Part shown: positions 13,456-24,185 of the stretch, piece by piece
Layout: the number at the start of each line of letters is the position of its first letter
Position numbering within the stretch: position 1 is the stretch's first letter
Assembly (NCBI RefSeq): GCF_052324685.1
Contig: NC_135212.1
Location: forward strand, 20,873,048 to 20,937,047
DNA length: 64,000 bases
Origin: Brachyhypopomus gauderio
Taxonomy: Eukaryota > Chordata > Actinopteri > Gymnotiformes > Hypopomidae
Reading direction: 5' to 3'
The notes under the pieces: generated by a model
Database searches by the model: none
The model's input: the letters and a program-made list of their open reading frames with translations, nothing else
Told to the model about the DNA's origin: nothing
Program-made: the position numbers and the translations under genes

Positions 13456-13695
13456 CTAACAACGAAGCGACGGGAATGTTCCAAAGATAGTCCCTGTGAG
13501 TCCCTGCGAGTCCCTTTCTCATTTACGCGCTGAGACGCGGACCTGCTGTCTCCCTCGTTCACCTCACACTCGACTCTTCGTCGCTATTGTGCGGCACACA
13601 AGCCTGCTGCTCCCCAGCGCCCGCCCACCCCGCAGTCTGCTAGTGGCCACGTCCAAATTGGGTCCGTCAGCTGTGTATGTTCCGCCGGTCTGTCT
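13456..13695 (-). other. Putative non-coding first exon, probably pak1
   Basis: On the minus strand a CpG-rich stretch ends in the near-consensus splice donor GTTAGAG|GTGAGT at 13456/13455. A TATA box lies upstream at 13721-13729, which would place the start site near 13695. No long reading frame links to a known protein, as expected for a 5' untranslated exon. Assignment to pak1 rests only on conserved order with human chromosome 11 (PAK1 next to AQP11, divergent). The start coordinate is estimated from the TATA position, not seen. Confidence 0.4.
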
Positions 13696-13720
13696 AGCCC
13701 GCTGGGTCAATGGAGGCGGG

Positions 13721-13729
13721 CCTTTTATA
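13721..13729 (-). promoter_or_regulatory. TATA box of a minus-strand promoter
   Basis: The minus strand reads TATAAAAGG, an excellent TATA box, in a CpG-rich region. GGGTCAATGG-type words lie nearby. It sits about 30 bp before the inferred start of the exon at 13456-13695. Confidence 0.55.
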
Positions 13730-14995
13730 GAACAGTTCTAAAACCTTCCCTAAGCTGACCGGCAGTCACGTTCTCGGAACTGTCAGCCCGTAAAATCTTG
13801 GTTGAACATTTTCTTAATTGGCCCAATAAAATATTTTGTTTTGTTTTATTATTTGGCATTGCAAGCCTCACTACAGCCTCGGAGTCTTTTAGACAATACT
13901 AACATGAATCACGTGAATTGTGCATTTGTTGTCGTTAGTTGTGTGTTTCGCTTCACTGCTGAACTGATTTCTCTTGCGACTGTAGCACGTTGAAGAGGCT
14001 GAACGTAGACTACCACACCTGACCGTTAAACTGTGCTCAATTAATGGAATCGTAGCGACACCTTCAGGAAGTTGGCGGTATTGTCTGGAGCAGGCAAGCA
14101 GACAGAAAGCCGCAAGCTCAATGTTTTCGTGATGAAACCTGCGGTTAATAAACCAAACATTACCAGATACGATTTATCTACATATCGAATACGGATAATT
14201 AGTTTAGTTAGGCCTTTGTCTCAGTTAATTAAAATGGTCAAATAAAATGGATGCGTTTCCAAATCAAACCGGTCTTAAACGACATCGTTATTACTTTGTT
14301 CAGTTTTGCTGAGTTACAGGATTGTTAATTTATATTTTTTTTTAAAGAAAGAGGTGTGGAAGAGGACTTACATGGTGGTATACACTGGTCTACACCATAA
14401 ATCAAAAGGACTTACATTACTCGTTCACTTATCAGGTTAGTTAACAGCAGTTAGGCGTCTACAGTAGAGGTGTTTGCACTGATATTTATCATTTACTATC
14501 ATATCACAAATACAGTTCATTATCCGTGAAAGCACATGCATTAAATGTTGGGTGCAACTGCATAGAATATATCCAACTCTGTATTCTGTCCTTTTAATGC
14601 AGAACCAACCGTTATGATGCAGGGCAATCTGTGTGAGGACCTTTGTGAGGATCTGTGTGAGGACCTGTCGTGCATTTGCCAACCCAGCTGGCACACGACC
14701 GACCTTCAACGTTGAAATGTGGTTGAAATATAGTTGAAATACTGTCCGTTGTTGTTTCAACGTTGAAACAACGTTGAATCAACGTTTAATGTTAAATGGT
14801 TGCGCAAACGTTGAACTATTAACGGTGAATCAACGTTGAATATTAAATGGTTGCGCAAACGTTGAACTATTAACGGTGAATCAACGTAATATCTTCAACA
14901 TGCCTTTGTATTACCATTTCAAGTTCAAAAAACACATACAATAAAAAAAGTACAAACATCTCTTTGGCATTGGCTGAGGGTTATGAAAGAGGTAT

Positions 14996-15055
14996 TAATT
15001 ATTATTAGTAGTAGTAGTAGTAATAATAATAATAATAATAATATAATTTTTATTT
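14996..15055. repeat. (TAG)n/(TAA)n microsatellite
   Basis: TAG trinucleotides followed by TAA trinucleotides and an AT-rich tail, inside the ACGTTGA-rich transposon. Confidence 0.9.
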
Positions 15056-15187
15056 ATTTATTAATTCGTCCAAAAACGTCGTCAAAAACAGGCAGGTATT
15101 AACCAGGAAGACAACATCAAGCAATGAAACAGTTTGAAATGTTTTGAGGCAGAAACAAAACTTCGCAATGACAAATCAACAGGTTTA

Positions 15188-15335
15188 GGGCAGGGCAGTC
15201 GTGGCCTGGCGGTTAGGGAACTGGTCTTGAGACCGGAGGGTCGTGGGTTCGATTCCCAGACGCCGTGACTGAGGTTGTGTGGTGGTTCTCCGAGATTAAT
15301 TTTACAGAGAGAATAAAAAAATAAATAAAATTGTT
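15188..15335 (+). mobile_element. tRNA-derived SINE
   Basis: A tRNA-like head carries an A-box-like TGGCCTGGCGG at 15202-15212 and a perfect B box GGTTCGATTCC at 15246-15256. An anticodon-stem-like CTGGTCTTGAGACCGG lies between them. An AT-rich tail of A runs broken by T follows. The acceptor stem does not close well and the tail is not that of a real tRNA, so I call a SINE and not a functional tRNA gene. Its position inside the ACGTTGA-rich element shows it inserted later. Confidence 0.7.
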
Positions 15336-15568
15336 CTTTTTTCATTGTGGCATATGCCTACAGTTGTTTTTTTCCTCTCTCCCATGCAATTTTGAACATC
15401 ATGAACGTGAATTTTATGGTTTATTCAAGGTTGAATGTATGACGTTGAAACGACGTTGGCTTATCAACGTTGAATCACCTTTCAAAATCGACACATAATC
15501 CAACGTTGATTCAACCATCAAATTCGACGTCGATTCAACGTCGATTCAACGTTGAAATGCCTGCTGGG

Positions 15569-16700
15569 AATGTGGCACTATTAGATAATCTATATATGAC
15601 CCCGTGCTATATAGTTGAGACCAATACATGTTGAGTCCCTGCGTGTCATGAATGTAGCCAGAAAGCATATCTGTGGAACTTTTTATTGATTCTTCTTCAA
15701 AATCATTTTAGCCATATAGACACAAACAGCCAGTTTTACAGATCCAACACAATAAAATTAAATATAAAATGTATGTGCATGTCAGTTAGAAAATACTGAA
15801 TTATAATACTCAGCATTAAACATAACATGATGCACCACTGTCACGTCATTACATGGGTTTTCTAACGGACCGAAACACGGCAGCATTCACATACACCACG
15901 GTATGTGTGGGACAGAACTCCACCCAGAAAGCCGTGTAGCGCGCGCGCGCCCCAGAAGGTGCGGCATCTCACGGCGGGGGTGTTGAGTTCGGCACAGCAC
16001 TGACTACATGTATCTAAAAAGGCTGAAAAATCAGAATTAAGCAGGGCATGTGTTCCGTACAAACACTTCAGAAAAGAGCAATAGCTATTAGCTAACGAGA
16101 AATTACATATTTCACAGCATTATTATTCTCAAGAATGCCTGGGAGGGTTGCACATGGCCTAATTAGCTGCGCGTTCGTACGCATACATTAATACAAATGT
16201 ATTACAATTATTGGTAATTTTTCATTGAAAGTTATTTGTGTATTCGTTTATTGGTTTGTTTATTACGTTAAGGGAATGAATACTGCATAATGGACAATGT
16301 GGTGTGATAAGGTGCGGAGAGATGCTGATGTTGCCAAGTGCTTGATTTTCCATCTACGCTCCACCGTTTCAAATAGTATACCACGCATTTTTAATAATTA
16401 CTTTTGTTGTACTGTCGTGCCTCCAGCTCACAACCACACTTAACTGAAGATGTGCGATTATATATTGTTGTCAGTATACTTTATAGTAAAAACTATAAAC
16501 ATAGCTCGTTCATGAAAGACGGTTTTGTGATGTATCTGGCAACTATTCCACGGGCAAGCACGGTGACGACTTCACTCGCATCGCGGGGCGGTCTTTAGAC
16601 TAAAAGGCGTAACAGCAAAGTTATCTGAGTGGTTTCTGAAATTAGATGTGATTTAATGTGAAAAACGTGGTTTGGATGGTGAAAAGTGGGCTCAGCGGAA
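15569..16700. other. Intergenic sequence upstream of aqp11
   Basis: I see no gene here. Around 15.9 kb a GC-rich patch holds a (GC)5 run with Z-DNA potential. The last 200 bases before the aqp11 ATG are the expected promoter and 5' leader; I found no clear TATA box there. Confidence 0.5.
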
Positions 16701-17833
16701 ATGGCTGACATCGGCGTATCTCTGTGTGTACTGGCGGGGATTGTTCTGACTAGCGAGATTGCAAGGAGGACGACTACAAAACTGCTGGCCAGGAAGAGTT
16801 ATGGAATCTATATGGTGGAATTAATTTCTACAGTTCAGCTCTGCGCTTGCACACACGAGTTAAAGCTGCTGGGTGAAGTGGGCCGCGTGGAGCTGCAGCT
16901 CGCGCTCACCCTCACGTACGTCATATCGGTGGTCCACGCGCTCACATTCCACGGCGCAGTCGGCAACCCCTCCAGCGCGCTCGAGCGCCTCTATCGCGGG
17001 ACTCTGACCGGCAGATGCGCGTTGACGAGGATCTCGTGCCAGTTCGCCGCGGCCGTGGCGGCACGCGCCGTGGTGCATCACGTGTGGGCGCTCGGACTCT
17101 CGGACCTACACCTGCGCCACAAATTGTTTGGCTTTAAATGCATCAGTCCGATAAATGCGCCTCTTTTAAAGGCTGCGGCGGTAGAACTAGCTTGTGCATT
17201 CGCAGTCCACACAACAGCACACCGCACGCGCGGCGTAGAAGAAAAATACAGAGTTCATGTCATAGCAGCCGTGATCACAACAGCAGTCTATGCAGGTAGG
17301 TCTTTGACATTCGCCTAGCTTTCAATGACTAGGCATATAGCTGTCAGGCAGCCCTGTCCTGCTAGATGAATATGTTCAGGGGTTGTATACAATCCCAAAG
17401 CCAGATAATCCATCGCTTTGCCCTCCCAGATTAGCAGAGAGAACATTGACAGCTTCTGTGTGTCGTTATTACAGACAGACTTGTGTTTCCCCAGGTGGAA
17501 GTACTACAGGAGCTGTGTTCAACCCAGCGCTGGCGTTCTCAACACAGTTCCCCTGCAGTGGCAACACGTTTGTTGAGTACAGCTTCGTCTACTGGATGGG
17601 GCCTGTTCTAGGTAAGACATTTATCTGGTTGGACCAACTGCATCGTGCAGGGATTTTGTTTTGACCTGATCTTGAAACTACAGCAACGTCCATTGGGGTT
17701 TCTTTGCCTTTCTCTCTTGTGTTCAGGCATGGCGTGCTCTGTCCTGCTGTTTGATAAAGTCATTCCAGCCTGTTTGCCAAAGAGTGCAACTCACAGGGAC
17801 CAGAATTTAATGGATATGAAGAAGATGAAGTAA
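16701..17833 (+). CDS. aqp11: Aquaporin-11 (unorthodox, intracellular aquaporin)
   Basis: Three exons at 16701-17295, 17495-17611 and 17727-17833 join in frame to 272 residues (human AQP11: 271). AQP11 is a superaquaporin of the endoplasmic reticulum membrane that moves water and small solutes such as hydrogen peroxide and is needed for kidney proximal tubule health in mammals. The second pore motif is the canonical NPA in the exon-2 sequence FNPALAFSTQFPC, followed by the family-typical VYWMGPVLG. The first pore motif reads NPS (GNPSSALE), where mammals have NPC. I chose the ATG at 16701 (GAAATGG context). The upstream GTG-started extension in the same frame is not conserved. Order and orientation next to clns1a match human 11q14.1. 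Confidence 0.93.
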
Positions 17834-18097
17834 CGGAAAGCTGTTTTAAATGTTTTAAATGTTAATCATTGCAGTTTTCATTTTTAAGGCGATGGTAATT
17901 GTAATCACTCAAAGGTAATGTAAGTGTTGTTAATACAGGTCAGTGCAGATAATGCACTGGAAATTACTAGCACAATTTTTAAAAAAATATTTAAAGCACA
18001 GGATTATAAAGTATGTCACTAAAATCTTTATTTCTCTAACTGGATTTGAACAATTCAGAGAAATATTGCTGGAACAAGAGTTGTGTGAAGGCTATGT

Positions 18098-18103
18098 AAT
18101 AAA
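18098..18103 (+). terminator. Candidate aqp11 polyadenylation signal
   Basis: An AATAAA lies 265 bases past the aqp11 stop, giving a plausible 3' UTR of about 285 bases. Other AT-rich alternatives exist further down. Confidence 0.55.
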
Positions 18104-18779
18104 GGCCATGTGAATTTAGCACTATTGTTCATTAGCTGTAAGCACAGAGATACTTTCACAGGTGCCTTTGAGCTAAGAGAAAGAGATCTCTCAGGAAACA
18201 TAGTTTGTTTTGACTGGACTTGGATCTGTGACACAAATATACCTTTTCAAAGTTTGTAAACAAAGATGACTTCACAAAGGTGTCATTTTGGCAAATGAAA
18301 TAGAGATTTGTGCCATTAATCCAGTGTGTTGATCCCATTTATTTAACAGTTGAATTAATAAAAACTAATATATTGTATCAATATTGTAAAACATTAGACC
18401 TTTATCCTTACATATATGCAAGTATTGTTGGATTCAATAAGGTCCTTCAGTCGTAGTCGCATAACTTAGCTACTGTCCTGCTATCTCTGATCCCATTTTC
18501 TTATACTTTTGTTGTGTGTGTGCACTTAGGAGTTTGTTTACCTAAGATGCAAGATGTTCTAGATTTTACTTTCGTTTTCACTATACTGGGACTATAGTTG
18601 GTCTTCACTGAGCTCAGCCTTTAATATAGATAGTTAATATTAGCATATTAGGGCTGTAGTTAGCACCTAACTGATAGCAATAGCCTTACTCTTGTAAGCT
18701 ACACAGTCTGTTAGTATAATAATGAACAATGGTATTCACAGGTATTTAGATGTTTAACTCTTAGTTTATGTGTAACTAC

Positions 18780-18955
18780 TAGTGCTGTCAATTCCAGGTG
18801 CCACGATTAAAAGTCCTCACCAGGATTTTGCTCAGGCTTCCTGGATTGTGTTGATTCCACTAATTTTACCTGGATTGCTAATTAGAAAATCTAGCAAGCT
18901 TGAGCAAAATCCTGGTTAGGACTTTTAATCGCGGCACCTGGAATTGACAGCACTA
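18780..18955. mobile_element. hAT-type MITE, 176 bp, with perfect 8-bp target duplication
   Basis: Long terminal inverted repeats start TAGTGCTGTCAATTCCAGG. The arms (about 55 bases each) can fold into a near-perfect hairpin, with only two to three mismatches visible in the first 40 bases. The flanks are identical: GTAACTAC at 18772-18779 and 18956-18963. Termini of the type TAGNGNTGTCAA with 8-bp duplications are typical of hAT elements. There is no coding sequence. Confidence 0.9.
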
Positions 18956-19696
18956 GTAACTACATTTCTTTGCTTTTAGAATCACATGCCTCAGTCCACT
19001 CACAGTACAGTCCACCTTCTGAGAACATTTGTCTGGGAGTTTATAAATTGACCCAGTTGGCTAACTTGTATAACTAGTTAACCTACTGTTGAGGAGCAGG
19101 AATCAGTCAACACAAAACTGAAGTTTGATAACACCAAGCCTCATGCACTGTGGACTTGTATCCTTCATTCATTTATATAGCTGTTAAAGACCAACGCTAG
19201 CTCAATGGCACAAAGCTCTCATTGACAAAATGTGAGCGCAGGTTTCTGGTAACGTTACTGCTGAACCCATCTATAATGATTATTTTGAGACATTGTTAAA
19301 TACATAGACATAAAACATTCCTTTTCCCTTCTGTGTATGTTTTTTTACATTGAGCTATTTGTGCCCATCTCATGCCCAGTGTTATTTATCATATCTTTTG
19401 GAGCAATAAAGGAATAATGTAATGAAGCCTTCAGGCTGTATAGTGGCAGTATTTTTACTATGAGATATGGTGCTAATTGAGGACATTGAACAGAGATCCT
19501 GAATGAAGTTGAACAAAATATGTTGCAGCCCCATCGCACATGACCTGAATACTGTAAAAATGTTGACATTTGACCTGCTGACTAGGAAGGTGTGCGTGAA
19601 AAGTAAACACTAAAATACCCTGAAACATATCTCGTCTTAGAACATATTAGTGTAGAAATTATCAGAAATGACCTTTGACCTTACTGGCCCAAACAG

Positions 19697-20750
19697 GTAA
19701 TACTGCTCAAGAAATAATGGGAACACTAAAATAACACATCCTAGATCTCAATGAATAAAATATTCCAGTTGAAATTTTTTATTTAATCCATCGTGGAATG
19801 AGTTGAGAACAAAATAACAAAAAATGTTCAATGTAAATCAAAATTATCCCATGGAGGTCTGGATTTGGATACATACTCAAAATCAAAGTGGAAAATCAAA
19901 TGACAGGCTGATCTAACTTAAATGGAAATTCCTTAAGACAAGTTAAATGAGGCTCAGTAGTGTGTGTGGCCTCCAAATGCCTGTATGACCTCCCTACAAC
20001 ACCTGGGCATGCTCCTGATGAGGTGGGGATGTTCTCCTGAGGAATCTCCTCCCAGACCTGGATTAAAACGTCAGTCAACACCTGGACAGTCTGTGGTGCA
20101 ACATGGCATTGGTGGAAGGAATGAGACATGATTACCCAGATGTGCTCGATTGGATTCAGGTCGGGGGAACAGGCAGGCCAGTCCTTAGCATCAATGCCTT
20201 TAGCCACATGAGGCCTAGCATTGTCATGCATCAGAAGGAACCCAGGGCCTGTCCTGCAGTCCTACTGCTGGGATGTTGCCCTCTTACAGCCCCCTCCATG
20301 TCTCCTGGTGTACTGGCCTGTCTCCTGGTATCTGCTCCATGCTCTGGACACTGTGATGTGCTGACAGGCACAGCAAACCTAGTTCGCATTGATGTGCCAT
20401 CCTGCATGAGCTGCATTACCTGAGCAACTTCTGTGGGTTGTAGACACCACATCATGCCACCTCTATGGTGAGAGAGAACTGACAAAACGCCAAAGTGACC
20501 AAAACATCAGCAAGAAAGGATGAGAACAGAGAAAAGGTCTGTGGTCACCACCTGCAGAAACACTCCTTTATAGGGGGTGTCTTGATAATTGTCATTTCTA
20601 CCTGTTGTCTGTTCCATTTGCACAACAGTGGGTGAAATTGAGTCACAGTGTTGCTTCCTAATTGAACAGGTTGGTTTCACAGAAGTGTGGTTGACTTGGA
20701 GTAACACTGTGTTGTTTATGAGTTCCCTTTATTTTTTTTAAGTAGTGTAT
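19697..20750 (-). mobile_element. Tc1/mariner element, internally deleted and decayed
   Basis: The ends are inverted: the left reads ACTGCTCAAGAAATAATGGG and the right is the complement of ACTACTTAAAAAAAATAAAG, both with the family's GGGAAC(A)CT inner part and TA at the borders. On the minus strand the transposase remnant shows MHDNARPHVA, then WPACSPDLNPIEHIW, the DDE catalytic-domain signature of Tc1 transposases, then HQCHVAPQTVQ. At about 1.05 kb it lacks much of the usual 1.6 kb. The N-terminal half is mostly gone and the frame is open only in pieces. It lies between aqp11 and clns1a. Confidence 0.85.
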
Positions 20751-20968
20751 ATTGTGTATTAGTACACTTAACTAGACCACGTGTTACTCATTCATGAGGT
20801 CCTCACCAGCACGCCGTCTCCCAGATGGACTATGCAGTGGTGGTGTTTGGCACTTCATTCTCGCATGCAGAAGACAAAACTGCTCAACTATTGCAGAACC
20901 AGAACCCAAATGAAATAATGGTACAGCTGTTACGAGAGTGCTTTGGAATAATTACCGAATGCATTCAT

Positions 20969-21168
20969 CAGGGGCGAGGCTAGGGTATTTTAGTGGTGCT
21001 AGAGCACCACTGTGAGGTTGCTCAGCACCCCCTGGCTCAACACATTTTTTTAATATTATATTATGCAAAAAACTTGCTCTGCACCTGCGCAATACTTTGG
21101 TATTGTGCCTCTGTGAGCACTGGGGGCTGGGCACCCCTAAAGACCTAAAAATTCTAAAATCGCCCCTG
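20969..21168. mobile_element. hAT-type MITE, 200 bp, with perfect 8-bp target duplication
   Basis: The termini are CAGGGGCGAGGC on the left and TCGCCCCTG on the right. The flanks GCATTCAT at 20961-20968 and 21169-21176 are identical. The interior reads like the degenerate GGTGCTAGAGCACC element common in fish genomes and has no coding capacity. Confidence 0.88.
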
Positions 21169-21176
21169 GCATTCAT

Positions 21177-22924
21177 AAATCAACATTTGTTGTTTGTGGC
21201 CCTTGGCTGTAAGCATCAATGATAAAACAAATTTACAAACTTGTTTATATTTTGTTCATAGCAGGAAATAAACTTACAATGCTGTTAGAACAGTTTAGCA
21301 AAAGTGGAGATGTGTGCATCTTCTTCATCTTCATCTTATTGTATGTACTTTATTTCCTCTGTCCCATTTATTAGATGCTGATGGTTTTCTCATCCCTAAA
21401 GACCCAGTAATGATTTGCTAAAGTGTCTTTGTACATCAGATTAATGGTAAATCTCCAGTTACAATGTTACAGTAAAATCAAAATATCCAATTTTGTTCCA
21501 AATCTAGTACAATTGCCAATTTTGAACTCAAATTGTCTTTATATAGCAATAAACCAATAGGGAATTTGTGAGTGCACAAGGTAATGATGGTTACTCTGGA
21601 TAACGATCTGTTCTCCATGAGATCCTTCCTGATATCCTGGTCCTAACAGCAGCCTCCCGATCAAAATGCCTGTGAAGGCTAAGATTAACTAAGAAGGTAT
21701 TTATACAAACCGTTCAGTGGGAAAGGTGTGGGACTTCCACAAATATCTAAACTGCTATCCTCATATTTGGATATAGACCAATTACTGGGAAGGTACACAT
21801 AAATGATCCCATAACAGTGTGTATCAGCACAGAACACACGAGCATCCAGGATGTTTAGCCCCTCAGCTTCCTGTTTACATTGTGCATGTCTGCTCCATGG
21901 TGTAATATGTAATTTAAAGTAATCCTTTCAGAACCATCAGATTACAGATATTCTCAGTCTCTCTCCAAGTGTTGTCTGTTAAGCCAGTAAGTGGTTAATT
22001 CCATCTTAAGGACAACAAAAATGAAGTCATTGCCAATATCATCTACCACACTAGCAGAGGAAAACTATGACTGGGCCCTCCCATCTGCAGAGACTGCACG
22101 TTCAGCCTGTGTAGTCAGGACAGTCATTGCTCATCCTGTTCCAACTACAGAACCAGAAAAAAGTAGAAAGGCCTAAAGCTGTATGATGCATTACATGAGT
22201 GTCAGGGCTGGTGTTTGGCCATATGAGGGATAAATACACATCTAAAACATATTAAATGAATTTGAAATTAAATGAATTTGAAATTAAACTGTTTAACATA
22301 CTCAAAGCTTTTTAATACATTTATTTCCATATACTTTATAATCATGCTTTAAGGACTCATTTTAATGCTAGAAATATCTGTTGTAAACATATTGTTTTTA
22401 GCATTCTGTGGTCCATGCCACCAAATAAGTGTAAATTCCATGGTGCCACACTGTGCTTTTCCTGTTAATTTCACCTTTCATTTTCCACAATGATGAGTTT
22501 CTGTAGACAATCACATCAGCTTTAGCGCATTATGTGTGGAGTTCACAGCAAGCACACAAAGCTCCCCAGGACAAGAGGGGCTTGGGAAGACATTCATGAA
22601 TGATTTACTGACTGGTGACCTGTGTACATGGGCTGCGTTAGCAAATGGTGTTCAGTTGATAAGAAAATGAAACCACACAGGCTGAAAAACAACCTTTAGA
22701 AGTGTAGTGGGAATGGCTGCCATGACAACACTTGTTCTTGGAATTCAATATATACACAGAACACAGGTTAACAGAGGATGACCTGAGACAAATACATTTA
22801 CCTGGCAATTTCCCAGATGATCTCATTACAGTATTCAGTACTTTAAAATTCAGTATTTTGAAATCAAATGATTTAACTTAAGCTTATAAACAAAAAATGA
22901 ATGAATTAACAAAACATGAAACAA
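21177..22924. other. Intergenic sequence between aqp11 and clns1a
   Basis: AT-rich sequence in which I see no gene, RNA or delimitable transposon on either strand. Open frames are short and unconserved in appearance. Confidence 0.6.
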
Positions 22925-22944
22925 GTACTTTGTACAAAAACTAC

Positions 22945-22950
22945 TTTATT
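22945..22950 (-). terminator. Candidate clns1a polyadenylation signal
   Basis: AATAAA on the minus strand about 500 bases past the clns1a stop codon. This would give a 3' UTR of roughly 520 bases. It is the strongest signal in the expected range but is not unique. Confidence 0.5.
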
Positions 22951-23448
22951 TCTTGATATTTTATACAAATGCCTTGCAGAGAACAGTTATAATATGGTCT
23001 CAAGGAAAAGTACAAAACAAGGAAACAGCTGGAGTTTGAGAAGTCGGGGCTTTGCACACAGCAGCCCAGACGGTCGCGGACACATAGAACCAGAGAGAGC
23101 TCGGCTCAGTGAAGTGGGTAAGAGCTTGCTGAAGGAGTCGCCATCTCTTAGAGGACCTGAAGTGCTTCAGTTAACGGTGTGGAGAAGTACTGCATCTGTG
23201 GAACACATGCTACAGTAAGAGACACACAAAGATACCCAAACGTCTCAGAGGAGAAGGCTTAGAAGACTGTAGATGGAAAGATGGAGGAATACTGGGTTTT
23301 AGAATCCAAAAAAGGGAATCGCTTTGGGGAAAATCGACCCAACCTCGTCCTACTAATGTTCTTCTTTTGTTGCTCAGTATTATTTTATGTGCAAGGTCCT
23401 TATAATAAAAAAAAAACTAAGAAATCAACTATTTTACAGGCTGATCAA

Positions 23449-24129
23449 TTACCAGTGATCAACATCAGCATCGTCAAACTGTCCCGCCACTGCTGAATTT
23501 GGGTCAACTTCCATTCCATCTGAAGACAAGCAAAAAGACACAGAGATGACACAAAAGGCAGTCACGTGTATATAGGGTGTTAATGACGACTCACCCAAGT
23601 GCAGAATTACTGTTGTATGGGTGTAGTGTGTGTGTGTATGTGATCAAACTAGACTAGCAGTAGTCTGCTGCCTCTCAGCAGCTGCTTAGAAGTGTTAAAC
23701 TTCACAGACCTTCAAAGTCGACCGAGGCCTCGTCGGTCCTGACCCCGGCCATGTGGAACTGCTCAGCCACAGACTGGGCCAGCATGCCCTCCAGCCTCTG
23801 CAGGGTAGCCTGGCCCTCGGCCGTCAGCTGCGACAGCCCCTCCTCGTAGGTGTAGAACGTGGGCACGTCTCCCTGGCCTTGCTCTAGACACGGAAAGACA
23901 CCAGAAACCAGGAGGGTGTGGGATTGCGGCGCACGCCTGTATGGTCTGGAGAGCGGACCAAATACGGCTCCTTTAATGCAGATTTAGATCATGAAACTAC
24001 GGCGTTTCCTCACCTGCCTCCTCTGCTTCACCCTCCTCCCCTTCAAAGTCCGAGTCAGAGTCCACGTCCTCCGGGTCGGGGTGCAACGCCTGGCAGTCAC
24101 ACATGGCAGAGAACATGGACTCCACTGCA

Positions 24130-24185
<56 letters not shown>

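Larger units (their letters stand above)
14693..15568. mobile_element. Non-autonomous DNA transposon rich in CAACGTTGA words, with nested SINE
   Basis: Both ends carry inverted CCCAGC(T/A)GGCA termini and clusters of the palindromic core AACGTT in words such as CAACGTTGA, TCAACGTTGAA and GACGTTG. A 58-bp segment containing GGTTGCGCAAACG is tandemly duplicated near 14790-14890. No transposase frame is present. I could not recognise a clear target duplication, so the superfamily is left open. The middle contains a (TAA)n microsatellite and a tRNA-derived SINE. Confidence 0.6.

Noticed and set aside
13242-13562. 106-codon minus-strand open frame at the CpG-rich block
   Set aside because: It spans the predicted splice donor at 13456 and resembles no protein; GC-rich DNA often gives such frames.
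15188-15264. A genuine tRNA gene with a perfect B box
   Set aside because: The acceptor stem does not pair well and the sequence continues into an A-rich SINE-type tail inside a transposon.
16686-16700. Five-residue N-terminal extension of aqp11 from a GTG codon
   Set aside because: Vertebrate initiation at the ATG at 16701 is in good context; the upstream GTG is only an open-frame extension.
19896-20485. Host gene suggested by frames at 19.9-20.5 kb
   Set aside because: The encoded peptides are Tc1 transposase pieces and their antisense, within recognisable inverted ends.
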